Notes under the pieces: generated by a model
The model's database searches: none
What the model saw: only the letters and a program-made list of their open reading frames with translations
What the model was told of the DNA's origin: nothing
Shown here: piece after piece, positions 35,719-44,936 of the stretch
Layout of the letters: the number at the start of each line of letters is the position of its first letter
How positions within the stretch are numbered: position 1 is the stretch's first letter
DNA from: Bacteroidia bacterium
GTDB taxonomy: Bacteria > Bacteroidota > Bacteroidia > B-17B0 > Aurantibacillaceae
Assembly (NCBI GenBank): GCA_016787445.1
Contig: JAEUTQ010000013.1
Location: 1 to 52,951, forward strand
Length of the DNA stretch: 52,951 nt
Direction: 5' to 3'
Made by a program: the position numbers and the translations under genes

Positions 35719-36735
35719 TTAAACAGTAAAGTTTGGATCAATATGCTTCTTAATTAATTCTCGAATTCCTTCTGCATCCACCCACTCCGAATTTTTACCG
35801 GAACTATAACGGAATCCCTCTGTCACTTTTTTTGCTTTAAATGTACTAATGTATTCTTTGAGATTAAAAGCAGGAACTTGCGGCAAAATAGCATAATATT
35901 TTCCAAGGTCATAGGTTGTAAATGAATCCGACTCAGTTATCATTTCCTCATGTATTTTTTCGCCAGGACGAATACCTACGATCTCTATCTTACACTCAGG
36001 ACCGATTGCTTTTGCCACTTCCGTAATTTTATAGGATGGAATTTTAGGAACAAAGATCTCACCGCCCCAAGCATTTTCCATAGCATGCAAAACTAAATCA
36101 GCGCCCTCTTGTAAGGAGATATTAAATCGAGTCATGGTAGGATCAGTAATAGGTAAAGTACCTGTTTTCTTTTTCTGCATAAAAAAAGGAATTACTGAAC
36201 CATTAGAACCCATTACATTTCCATAACGAACAACTGAAAATTTAATATTAGCAAACCCTTTGATATTATTGGCTGCCACAAATAATTTATCGGAGCATAA
36301 TTTTGTAGCGCCATATAAATTAATGGGTGCTGCAGCTTTATCAGTTGATAAGGCCACTACGTTTTGTACACCACACTCAATTGCTGCATTAATTACATTT
36401 TCAGCACCCATCACATTCGTCATAACACATTCCATTGGATTATACTCCGCAATATGGACATGCTTCATGGCCGCTGCATGAATAACATAATCTACTCCTT
36501 TAAAAGCTTTCTTTAATCTTTCATAATCGCGTACGTCGCCAATAAAATAACGCATGCAACTGCCATCATACGATGGATATTCCATATTCATTTGAAATTG
36601 CTTTTGTTCATCGCGTGAAAAAACAATCAGACGTTTTACTTTTGGCCAACGTTCTAATATTGTTTTTACCAATTGTTTTCCGAGAGAACCGGTTCCTCCG
36701 GTTATCAAAACGGATTTATCATTAAGTGTAAACAT
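35719..36735 (-). CDS. pseB: UDP-N-acetylglucosamine 4,6-dehydratase (inverting)
   Basis: A 338-aa short-chain dehydrogenase/reductase family enzyme that starts pseudaminic acid synthesis by dehydrating UDP-GlcNAc with C5 inversion. The NAD(P)-binding motif is ITGGTGSLGK (residues 11-20). The catalytic region is ALSTDKAAAPINLYGATK, with the DK pair and the YxxxK motif. HAAAMKHVHIAEYNP is a strong family signature. It is the first of the pse genes in transcription order, 11 bp after a glycosyltransferase gene. Confidence 0.96.
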   Translation of the reverse strand: MFTLNDKSVLITGGTGSLGKQLVKTILERWPKVKRLIVFSRDEQKQFQMNMEYPSYDGSCMRYFIGDVRDYERLKKAFKGVDYVIHAAAMKHVHIAEYNPMECVMTNVMGAENVINAAIECGVQNVVALSTDKAAAPINLYGATKLCSDKLFVAANNIKGFANIKFSVVRYGNVMGSNGSVIPFFMQKKKTGTLPITDPTMTRFNISLQEGADLVLHAMENAWGGEIFVPKIPSYKITEVAKAIGPECKIEIVGIRPGEKIHEEMITESDSFTTYDLGKYYAILPQVPAFNLKEYISTFKAKKVTEGFRYSSGKNSEWVDAEGIRELIKKHIDPNFTV

Positions 36736-36746
36736 AATCGTATTTG

Positions 36747-37979
36747 TTATTCTTTATATTGATTTAAAATTTTTGTGAAATCATTGAAATTTTTGTCTGC
36801 GTTAAAGTTACTCTCCCAAAACTGTTTAACTTGCATCTTGAACTTAGCAGTATTCATCTCTGAATTTCTGAAATTTTCTAAAGCTAGTGCAATAGCATCG
36901 TGATTGATTTCAAGCGGCAGTAGCACACCGGTTTGACTAGTGCAAATTTCTCGACAACCTCCGGCATCTGTTGCTATGACAGGAATTCCAAGGCTTATTG
37001 ATTCCATAATAGAGTAAGGAATTCCCTCGTTCTCACTCAAACTGATAAAAACGTTTGGGTTCTCCTCTTGTAAAAAACTAATAAACTGACTATTCTTTAT
37101 GAATCCCTTAAGTTCCACCTGATTCGATAAGTCTAAATTGCCAATTATTGTTTTCAATTTTTCGAAATCCGGTCCGTCACCAAAGTGCACCCATTTAAAA
37201 TTAAAACTAAGCTTTTTAAGAACGAAAGGAATTTCAACTGTACGCTTACGTACTTGTACACTACCACACGAAACGATGGTAAAAACATTCGTCTCGTTAC
37301 CCTTATTACTATTTAGTATAGGCTTAGTTCCAAGCAAGGCTACTTCAAATTTATGACTATATTGAGGGTATTTACCTTGAAGATAATGCTTCCCATCCTT
37401 AGATACCGAGTAAACTTTATCTACTGATTTAAGTTGGAAATTACGGAAAGGAATATGCTTCTCAGGAAGATAATCCTCATATAAATCAAATGCATGAGCA
37501 CGTGTAATAAATTTCTTTATAAATCCCTTCGCCCTTAAAATTCCGAGAATAGTTGTCCAACGATCAAACCAATAAGAATAATACACCACCTCCTCATCAA
37601 CTCCCTGATGCGTTTCTAAGTAATTCCTTAATATATATGCATTTCTTAGCTGATTAATTAATTCGGCATTCTTTGTCCGAACATTATTAAAAGAAATAAA
37701 GCCGTTTGAAATTAATTCAGGTATCAAAATACGTAACCAAAGAAATAAATTTTCAAAAATTAAACCCATCGAACTTTTTCTTTCTGCTGTTTCATGTGGC
37801 AAAACTACTACTCTTATATTTTCAGGTAATTCATTCTTTTTTTCTGCATGATCGAAAAAAGAAAAAACAACAACTTTATTAAACTTAGAAGAAAGATAAG
37901 GTAGTTCCGATTTTAAAAAAACTTCAGTATCACCATAAGGAGAAAAATTGGTAAATAGATAACAGCCTGAACGCTTCAT
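36747..37979 (-). CDS. Glycosyltransferase family 4-like
   Basis: A 410-aa GT-B glycosyltransferase. The N-terminal half has FTNFSPYGDTEVFLKSELP, an acceptor-domain opening. The C-terminal half has TIVSCGSVQVRKRTVEIPFVL, then the nucleotide-sugar-binding region SLSENEGIPYSIMESISLGIPVIATDAGG with the E-x7-E-like signature. The sugar it transfers cannot be deduced. It lies in the operon just before pseB, after another glycosyltransferase, and is expected to act on the lipid-linked glycan at the inner membrane. Confidence 0.88.
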   Translation of the reverse strand: MKRSGCYLFTNFSPYGDTEVFLKSELPYLSSKFNKVVVFSFFDHAEKKNELPENIRVVVLPHETAERKSSMGLIFENLFLWLRILIPELISNGFISFNNVRTKNAELINQLRNAYILRNYLETHQGVDEEVVYYSYWFDRWTTILGILRAKGFIKKFITRAHAFDLYEDYLPEKHIPFRNFQLKSVDKVYSVSKDGKHYLQGKYPQYSHKFEVALLGTKPILNSNKGNETNVFTIVSCGSVQVRKRTVEIPFVLKKLSFNFKWVHFGDGPDFEKLKTIIGNLDLSNQVELKGFIKNSQFISFLQEENPNVFISLSENEGIPYSIMESISLGIPVIATDAGGCREICTSQTGVLLPLEINHDAIALALENFRNSEMNTAKFKMQVKQFWESNFNADKNFNDFTKILNQYKE

Positions 37980-37982
37980 TAA

Positions 37983-38903
37983 TTAAATGTGAATGGTATG
38001 ATAGATTGTCTGTCTGATAAATAACTTAAAAAAACCAACATCTAGCTTATACACAACCGTAAGTAAGTTAAGTAACTTTGAAAATGCTTTTTTTAAATTA
38101 CCCTTTTTAATATAGTATTCTGCTAAAAGCTTAGTACAAATGAAATCTAATTCTCTTTTATCATTATCTCGAATTGGATCGCGGCCGTACTTTTTCCTCA
38201 GTGCGTATACATAAATACAAACATCATGGCTAATTAGTGCTCTCTCATTTTTATGATTTCTTGTTAAAGAATTTGGATTAGCTCTATAGAAATAAAGAGG
38301 TTCATCAAGATTTATTGCCTTAAACTGATCAATGATGCAACCATACCAATATATGTCTTCTGAAGCAATGCGATCGAAGAAAACATTATAAAAACCAACC
38401 TTTTCAAGCACCCTTCTTTTTATCATGAGAGCAGAACCGGTAATTACAATTTTAGTTGGATAATCGCTTAAAATTTTTTCATAAGTAGTAGGGAACTCTG
38501 ATTTCACTCCCTCTTTTGGGTTATTTACAAATGATAGAGAATTGGATCCAATACAATCAACGTCATTATTTTGGATAAAAGCCTTCATTAATTTTTCAAA
38601 ACGTGTTGTATCCGACAAATCATCTGCATCTTGAAAGGTGATAAATTTTCCCTTGCATTTAGCGAATAACAAATTGGATGCGCGCAGATAACCCTGATTT
38701 ACATCGTTATGAAATGTTTTGATACGAGAATCCTTAGTGGCTAATTCATCAATGATTTTTTTTGTGTTGTCAATGGATGCGTCGTCGGCTACTAAGAGTT
38801 CGAAATCTGAATAAGTTTGATCCAGTACAGAGTTTATCGCTGAAGCTACGAGGCTCTCACAATTATAAGCAGGCATTATAACCGATAATGATACTTCACT
38901 CAT
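37983..38903 (-). CDS. Glycosyltransferase family 2
   Basis: A 306-aa GT-A enzyme. It opens with LSVIMPAYNCESLVASAINSV, followed by LLVADDASIDNTKKII and the DxD-type FQDADDLSD near residue 95. ASEDIYWYG in the middle is the usual acceptor-side motif. It probably adds one sugar during repeat-unit assembly in the cytoplasm. Its start overlaps the end of the upstream glycosyltransferase gene by 4 bp. The donor and acceptor are unknown. Confidence 0.9.
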   Translation of the reverse strand: MSEVSLSVIMPAYNCESLVASAINSVLDQTYSDFELLVADDASIDNTKKIIDELATKDSRIKTFHNDVNQGYLRASNLLFAKCKGKFITFQDADDLSDTTRFEKLMKAFIQNNDVDCIGSNSLSFVNNPKEGVKSEFPTTYEKILSDYPTKIVITGSALMIKRRVLEKVGFYNVFFDRIASEDIYWYGCIIDQFKAINLDEPLYFYRANPNSLTRNHKNERALISHDVCIYVYALRKKYGRDPIRDNDKRELDFICTKLLAEYYIKKGNLKKAFSKLLNLLTVVYKLDVGFFKLFIRQTIYHTIHI

Positions 38904-40111
38904 AATAATGATAGGACATAATTGTTGAATTGAGCCTGAAAGTTTTTGAAGTTATGCACGTTCCTTAAAAGAGAAGCACTATACTTTCCCATCACTCGCT
39001 TTTGCTGTTCATCCAAACTTATAAACTCTGATATTTTTTCGGCCAGATCATCTAAGTTATTTTCATCAACCAAAAAACCATTCTCATTATTCTTTACAAA
39101 ATAATCTGTTTGCCCAACGTTCTTTGCAATTATTACGTTTTCACATGCCATCGCTTCTGCCATGCTCATTGAGGGGAAATTTTCATATAATTGAGTGGAT
39201 ACAAAAGCTTTTGAAGTTAAAAACACCGCTTTCATTTTTGGATTATAATCCATTTTTATCTTTTCAGCTAATCCATTTTCATTAATATATTTCTGTATTC
39301 TGTCTTTAAGCGGACCCTTTCCATAAATAAAAAATTGATAATTAGCATCCTTCCCATTGCGAATCACTTTTTCAACTGCCTTAACAAAAAATTCGGGATC
39401 CTTCTGATCATCCAAACGACCGGCAAATACAATTACATTCTTTTTTGAATCCCAACAATCCATCTCATCTATAATCGAGTACCGTGATGTAACAGAATAC
39501 ACTTTTGGATCACTCTTTATTAAGCTATGAGTTTTATTAAATTCCTCAAACAATTTGTACCAAGATAAAACGCCGTCAATTCGAATTGTATTGAACGCCT
39601 TTTCATAACTTAGATGGCTTGAATAATAATGAGCGCTATCATTGGAAAAGTATCGGTAAGGTATTCGGCAATCTACAATGCTGAATGATATTTTTGGTCT
39701 TTTCAAAAAAGAAAATTTATCAAACAGATATATTAAAAAGTAATCTTTTTTTTCATAAAGCGGAATGTGTAATATTTCTATTTTCGTTTTATAACAAAAC
39801 CGGTAAAGCGGAATAAACGTTATCATCTCTCGCAGAAAAGAAAATAAATTTCCGACGATTCCTAATTTATCAGTAACTCCCTTCAACCATTTATTCCGAT
39901 ATAGTTCGAACACATGCAAATAATTAGGATTAATTGCATTATAACTAACATTACTTAAATTGGTGCTGTTATTGGTTAATAAGTAAATATTAAACATTCG
40001 GTTATCATCAGAATTATTGCGATTAAGGAAATCGAAAAAAAATCTTTCGGCACCACCTGCTCCCGACAAATCCTGAACATCAATCATTAAAAAAGCAATA
40101 TTCCTAATCAT
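38900..40111 (-). CDS. Glycosyltransferase family 4-like
   Basis: A 403-aa GT-B glycosyltransferase. SGAGGAERFFFDFL near residue 16 is the acceptor-side glycine loop. VIVFAGRLDDQKDPEFFVKA and FPSMSMAEAMACENVIIAKN mark the donor-binding half. The ending ENGFLVDENNLDDLAEKI is standard for GT4. It overlaps the GT2 gene by 4 bp and directly follows the second amidotransferase gene. Confidence 0.88.
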   Translation of the reverse strand: MIRNIAFLMIDVQDLSGAGGAERFFFDFLNRNNSDDNRMFNIYLLTNNSTNLSNVSYNAINPNYLHVFELYRNKWLKGVTDKLGIVGNLFSFLREMITFIPLYRFCYKTKIEILHIPLYEKKDYFLIYLFDKFSFLKRPKISFSIVDCRIPYRYFSNDSAHYYSSHLSYEKAFNTIRIDGVLSWYKLFEEFNKTHSLIKSDPKVYSVTSRYSIIDEMDCWDSKKNVIVFAGRLDDQKDPEFFVKAVEKVIRNGKDANYQFFIYGKGPLKDRIQKYINENGLAEKIKMDYNPKMKAVFLTSKAFVSTQLYENFPSMSMAEAMACENVIIAKNVGQTDYFVKNNENGFLVDENNLDDLAEKISEFISLDEQQKRVMGKYSASLLRNVHNFKNFQAQFNNYVLSLL

Positions 40112-41272
40112 TTACAATATCCTCTTCTTTATTCCAAACGGAAATGCGATCTTGTATAAGTAAAACATATAAAGCTTGTAAATAAAATCTGTTTGATTTA
40201 TTGGCTTATCAAAACCAAAGACTTTATGATCAACAGGCTTTAAATGCATTATGTCTTCAAATTCTTTTTCACTCATCTCCCACTTTTTAAGTACATAGGC
40301 TTTATCTTCCATTTGTTCAGATTCCGGATAAGGAGGATTCTTTAATTCCTGTAAGGCTTCTGATCTGCTAATTTGCATGGAACAAATCATTGATGACAAA
40401 TGCGCTTTCCGCTTATCAACATTAAATTTTTTCGGTAAAATATAACCTTGATAAAAGCGTGTAAAAACCGATTCATAATGTTTACAAGGGTAAGTTTGAT
40501 AATTAAACTCCTTAACGAGTTTTGATTTAACATCGTTTACATTAAAGTCATATTTATCAAAAAACGCCACCTGCCGAATCCCTGATAGGTAATAACTATT
40601 CCTTTGAATAATTCCAAGTTTTGGGAAATTTTCAAGCTTTGACTTGCCATATTTTTGATGTATGTTATAAAGATTTGTGTAATCTAACTTATTTGGAAAA
40701 CACCAATCGGCAGGTAATATAGCCTCGGTTCTTATGTTATTTCCACTTAATATATATTTAATGTTTCTTTCATAAGCAATTTTATATAACGAAGCGAAAA
40801 TAAGTTGATCAGTAGGCACTTCAATATCGATAACAGAAGCCTTAAAGTAGGCGATTTGCAAATCTTTAAATTCTTCCCAATTAATAACGTATGTATATAA
40901 ATCGAAACCGGTTTTGTTTACTATATTTTCAATATTCTTAATCGCGACTTCAGAATTCCATCCATTATCAAAATGCACTAATAAAGGACGTAAACCGTAT
41001 TCTTTAGCAATTAACGCCATGTACGAACTGTCGAGACCTCCACTTAAACCAAGTATGCAATCATATTTTTTTCCAACTCCCCACTTTTTTATCTCATGAA
41101 TGCTTAACTCGAAATCTTTATATCGTTCTTCCTTTGGGCGATTAACCGTTTTACTTGCCAGTTTATCATAGTCGTGACAGAAATTACAAATTCCTTCCTC
41201 ATCAAACTTAATTAATGTTGTGGTGGTATCCATCACACATTTTACACACTGCTTATATTCGGTACTATTCAT
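40112..41272 (-). CDS. N-acetyl sugar amidotransferase, WbpG/PseA-like (second copy)
   Basis: A 386-aa PP-loop ATP pyrophosphatase family protein, diverged from the copy at 32758-33912. It keeps a Cys4 zinc ribbon (C9, C12, C29, C32) and the PP-loop LSGGLDSSY near residue 75. YILSGNNIRTEAILP follows where the other copy has WGENPQQEYGG. It has no HisH or HisF gene beside it, but a second HisH-HisF pair lies at 47046-48409 in the same operon. It may form a complete second module with that pair, acting on a different sugar. It shares one base with the preceding 608-aa gene. Confidence 0.87.
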   Translation of the reverse strand: MNSTEYKQCVKCVMDTTTTLIKFDEEGICNFCHDYDKLASKTVNRPKEERYKDFELSIHEIKKWGVGKKYDCILGLSGGLDSSYMALIAKEYGLRPLLVHFDNGWNSEVAIKNIENIVNKTGFDLYTYVINWEEFKDLQIAYFKASVIDIEVPTDQLIFASLYKIAYERNIKYILSGNNIRTEAILPADWCFPNKLDYTNLYNIHQKYGKSKLENFPKLGIIQRNSYYLSGIRQVAFFDKYDFNVNDVKSKLVKEFNYQTYPCKHYESVFTRFYQGYILPKKFNVDKRKAHLSSMICSMQISRSEALQELKNPPYPESEQMEDKAYVLKKWEMSEKEFEDIMHLKPVDHKVFGFDKPINQTDFIYKLYMFYLYKIAFPFGIKKRIL

Positions 41273-43098
41273 TAAATAATTATTTTATTCCATTCATCAA
41301 CACCGACCTCTAAAATGTTTCGATAATCAATATCACTTTTTAATCCGGAACTGATTATCTTAATTGACGCTTCAAAATCTTCTAAACTGTTTATTTTTAT
41401 CATTTCCTTATCGCCCAAATCTCCCATGTAATAATCACTATTCACATGATTCAATACTGCCTTACCCATAAACATAGCATCCAAAAAAATAGTGGTGCCC
41501 GAGCTTGTAAGTACTGCGTCACACATTTGGAGATCCTCATATATAGAACTTGCGTTTGAGAATTCTATATTACTTCTTATATGATCAGGAATAACGTTGT
41601 TAAAATAGGATTTCAAATCAACCAATGGATGACACCTCATCCTAACTTTTATATGCGAATTTTTTTCGAGATAAGGTAAGATAATTGAATTGTACTGTCG
41701 TACCGCATCCACCATTAAAGTGGTACACCAAAGAATAGTTAATGTTTCTCGCTCGCTCACCCTTTCTGTTAATACACTTTTATCAAAGAAACAATACTTT
41801 GGATTTCCTGCTGTAATTACATAATCATCGGAAATTGAATTATACTTTAAGAAATGATTTTTAAAATAGCTTCCCCATACAATAAACTTATCCGGCATCG
41901 GCATTCCATTGCGAGACCCTGTTGAATTTAATTCGTAATCTGTAATAGAATAAACTGTATGCGCTTCATAAAAAATACCATGTTGTACGCCATAGGTTAC
42001 AATGCCTTTATTGTTTGAGTTTTTTACTGCCGAAGAAATCAATCTTCCCTCAGGATAAAATTCATCTTGATAAAAAACGTGTGACTTACCATTCAACGAT
42101 TTAAAATAGTTTTGCAGCCAAATGTAATTAAACAAATACTCCGTTTTATTAAGTATTAAGTTTAATAGTTCATGTTGCAGAACTTCCGTGTTTACAAAAT
42201 AATAATTTTTACAATCGAACTGTGCCCTTCTGATTTTGAAAGCAAGCAAGGCAACTTTTACGTGAAAGCAAAAAACAGAAAAATAACCCGGAAACGCTGT
42301 AATTAACTGAGAGTCCCACGATTTATATTTATCAAAATCACCAATGTTTTCATAATTAAAAAAATAAGGAACATACGATATGTTTTTCTTTGCCTCCATA
42401 GCATTTTGCACCACATTACCTAAAATCGCATCTCGCTTGGTGTCTTGCTGCCATGTTTGCGGATAATAAGTAAATACTATGTTGTTTGAATTAGCAGATG
42501 TTCTTCCATGTGCGCTTAATGTGTTTCTTAATTTTTTTACTTTTCTGTAAAAATTACGAATATGACTGATAAGGAATCGCCAATTACTTTTGGAAGGCCT
42601 ACTTCTGTTAAATGTTATGGTGGTTATACCCTTTAAATAATTCTCAAAAAAGAATTGTATGGCTGATACATAGTGTGCGGCTTTACTTGGTAATATCACA
42701 GCTACATCACTTCCTTTATAATTGATTTCAGGATAGAGTAACTTCAAGTAAAAAAGATTTTTCAGAATGCAATTTTGAGGGTGCTTCTCCGAAATTTCAG
42801 TCAACCAGTAAATACTTAATTGATTTAATGAAAATGACCGAACATCCTTGCCGGTTATGTTTAATAATTGGGCTTGACTCACAAAACCCATTTGTTTAAT
42901 ATACTCGTTTAAAGCGGCTATATGCAAAGCATTGTTCTTATCGACATCAGAAGGGTAAAGTACCTTATACTTATTCTCCTTATCAAAGGAAGACGTAAAG
43001 TCTAATATTAAAGCATCTAATTTTAGAGTTGAGTTTTCAATGAAGTTCTTTAGATCATCCGGAACATAACTTAAATTAATTAATAGTTGAGCCATCAA
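41272..43098 (-). CDS. Unclassified surface carbohydrate biosynthesis protein, GT-B-like
   Basis: A 608-aa protein with no signal peptide. The C-terminal part resembles a GT-B sugar-nucleotide half: VRMRCHPLVDLKSYF (HP motif), then SIYEDLQMCDAVLTSSGTTIFLDAMFMGK and a Glu/Asp-rich end. The middle has VTYGVQHGIFYEAHT and FIVWGSYFKNHF, a pattern seen in large O-antigen-type transferases and CDP-glycerol transferase-like proteins. The N-terminal 150 residues are not recognisable. Context makes a glycosyltransferase, possibly for a nonulosonate or a phosphate-linked unit, the best guess. Confidence 0.55.
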   Translation of the reverse strand: MMAQLLINLSYVPDDLKNFIENSTLKLDALILDFTSSFDKENKYKVLYPSDVDKNNALHIAALNEYIKQMGFVSQAQLLNITGKDVRSFSLNQLSIYWLTEISEKHPQNCILKNLFYLKLLYPEINYKGSDVAVILPSKAAHYVSAIQFFFENYLKGITTITFNRSRPSKSNWRFLISHIRNFYRKVKKLRNTLSAHGRTSANSNNIVFTYYPQTWQQDTKRDAILGNVVQNAMEAKKNISYVPYFFNYENIGDFDKYKSWDSQLITAFPGYFSVFCFHVKVALLAFKIRRAQFDCKNYYFVNTEVLQHELLNLILNKTEYLFNYIWLQNYFKSLNGKSHVFYQDEFYPEGRLISSAVKNSNNKGIVTYGVQHGIFYEAHTVYSITDYELNSTGSRNGMPMPDKFIVWGSYFKNHFLKYNSISDDYVITAGNPKYCFFDKSVLTERVSERETLTILWCTTLMVDAVRQYNSIILPYLEKNSHIKVRMRCHPLVDLKSYFNNVIPDHIRSNIEFSNASSIYEDLQMCDAVLTSSGTTIFLDAMFMGKAVLNHVNSDYYMGDLGDKEMIKINSLEDFEASIKIISSGLKSDIDYRNILEVGVDEWNKIII

Positions 43099-43101
43099 AA
43101 A

Positions 43102-43665
43102 TCAAATACTATGTTCCTTCATTCGAATCAACTTTAAAGGAACCCCTCCGCAAATTGAATTAGCAGGCACATCCTTTGTAACAACACTGTTAGCTCCTAT
43201 TACAGAATTTTTTCCGATTTTTACACCAGGATTTATTAAAACGTTTGCGCCAATCCATACATAATCCTCAATTATTACATCACCTTCCTTCTCTAGAAGT
43301 TCCGTCCTACTGAAATCTTGATCTGCAACATTACTTAAAGTATATATTCGCACATTATGCCCGATTCTTACGCCATCACCAATTCTTAATACTCGGCCCT
43401 TATGCGAATATAATGTTGAATACTCACCAACATAGCTATTTGTTCCAGTTTCAATTTTACCTTCTCCATAAAGCAATATGGATAATCCATTAAATCGAAA
43501 AGAAGGGTTTAAACTGTATCTTCTTCTATACTCATTATAAGTATCTGAAAAATCGCGAGAATTACTTTTAATTTCATTAACAATAAATCTCTTTAATTCA
43601 GAATTCTTATAATTAAATGCTATAAGAAATAATTTAGAAAACAGCTTATAAATTAAGTACCGCAT
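43102..43665 (-). CDS. Left-handed beta-helix acyltransferase (hexapeptide repeat)
   Basis: A 187-aa hexapeptide-repeat protein, probably an O- or N-acetyltransferase using acetyl-CoA on a sugar. The repeats run from about residue 60 (LSILLYGEGKIETGTNSYVG) through IIEDYVWIGANVLINPGVKI and IGANSVVTKDVPANSICGG to IRMKE. H104 in RIGHNVRIY is a candidate catalytic His. It sits between the Wzt gene and the 608-aa protein gene with gaps of 3 bp. The substrate sugar cannot be read from the sequence. Confidence 0.85.
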   Translation of the reverse strand: MRYLIYKLFSKLFLIAFNYKNSELKRFIVNEIKSNSRDFSDTYNEYRRRYSLNPSFRFNGLSILLYGEGKIETGTNSYVGEYSTLYSHKGRVLRIGDGVRIGHNVRIYTLSNVADQDFSRTELLEKEGDVIIEDYVWIGANVLINPGVKIGKNSVIGANSVVTKDVPANSICGGVPLKLIRMKEHSI

Positions 43666-43668
43666 AGT

Positions 43669-44934
43669 TTACTTTTTTTCCAAATTCCATTCAATTGGCA
43701 AATACAGAAATCCATCTCGATTAGGTCGTGCTAACATTGAACCATCGATTGTGAAAGAAAGCACTTGAAATTTATGATCATCTATATGCTCATCCTCATC
43801 TCCGCATCCAAAAGTAAGATAATACTTTCCGGGCTTAAATAACGGACTCTTTAATTCAAGAGTTGACTCATAGTTCCCAGCGTCAACAGTTGCAAAATTA
43901 AAGGCATAATCACGGCGATCTAAAAAATAAACTGTCTCACCCGAAGAGTTTACTACAATAAAGGTGAGATGAACCTTTGAAATTTTCTTTTCAAATTTGT
44001 AATTAATTTTCACTTTAAACGACTGATCAACAGGAATTGGATTATTTATTATCATTCCATTATAATCCAAGATAGAAACTTTTAAGATTTGAAGATGTTT
44101 ACTTGTAATTGGAAATTCTACGCTTCCTACATTTCCCTTGTCGGCTGTTAAATTTAAATATCTATCAACAATTCCATTAATATCTCCCTCTTGTGCAATA
44201 GTTCCATTCTCTAAAATTATACCTCGCGAGCATAATAATTTAACCGCTGCCATATTGTGACTTACAAACAAAACGGTTCTGCCTTGCCCGCTCACATCCT
44301 TCATCTTACCAAGACACTTTTTCTGAAATTCAGCATCTCCTACCGCCAACACCTCATCTACAATTAAAATTTCCGGTTCCAGATGCGCCGCTACTCCGAA
44401 AGCTAATCTTACATACATTCCACTGCTGTATCGCTTCACCGGAGTGTCAATGTATCTTTCAACTCCACTAAAATCAACGATCTCATCAAACTTACTCCTA
44501 ATCTCTTGTTTCGACATTCCCAAAATGGCTCCATTCAAAAATATATTTTCTCTTCCGGTTAATTCAGGGTGAAAACCTGTACCCACTTCAAGTAAACTGG
44601 CAATTCTCCCTTTCACCTTTATTTCTCCAACGGTTGGTGTAGTAACCCGTGATAATATTTTTAATAAGGTTGATTTACCTGCTCCGTTTTTACCAATAAT
44701 TCCAAGCACCTCACCTTGCTTTACCTCAAAATTTATATCACGTAAGGCCCATACAATTTCACTCGCTCCCTTTTTTGTTCTATCATTTGCTTCACCTAAT
44801 TTTAAATAAGGATCTTCTTTACCGCGTACTTTGTGCCACCAACGATTTAAATCATGCGACATAGTACCGGTTCCCACCTGTCCTAAGTGATACAATTTTC
44901 CAACGTTTTCTACTTTAATTACTGAATTAGCCAT
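43669..44934 (-). CDS. Polysaccharide ABC transporter ATP-binding protein, Wzt type
   Basis: A 421-aa protein that would energise export of a finished polysaccharide across the inner membrane. The ATPase domain has Walker A GKNGAGKST (residues 81-89), the signature RYSSGMYVRLAFG and Walker B EILIVDEVLAVGD. A long extension before Walker A (SHDLNRWWHKVRGKEDPY) is typical of Wzt/TagH-type subunits. Residues about 260-421 form a beta-rich C-terminal domain like the Wzt carbohydrate-binding domain, which recognises the chain end before export. It is paired with the Wzm-like gene 2 bp upstream. Confidence 0.93.
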   Translation of the reverse strand: MANSVIKVENVGKLYHLGQVGTGTMSHDLNRWWHKVRGKEDPYLKLGEANDRTKKGASEIVWALRDINFEVKQGEVLGIIGKNGAGKSTLLKILSRVTTPTVGEIKVKGRIASLLEVGTGFHPELTGRENIFLNGAILGMSKQEIRSKFDEIVDFSGVERYIDTPVKRYSSGMYVRLAFGVAAHLEPEILIVDEVLAVGDAEFQKKCLGKMKDVSGQGRTVLFVSHNMAAVKLLCSRGIILENGTIAQEGDINGIVDRYLNLTADKGNVGSVEFPITSKHLQILKVSILDYNGMIINNPIPVDQSFKVKINYKFEKKISKVHLTFIVVNSSGETVYFLDRRDYAFNFATVDAGNYESTLELKSPLFKPGKYYLTFGCGDEDEHIDDHKFQVLSFTIDGSMLARPNRDGFLYLPIEWNLEKK

Positions 44935-44936
44935 AA

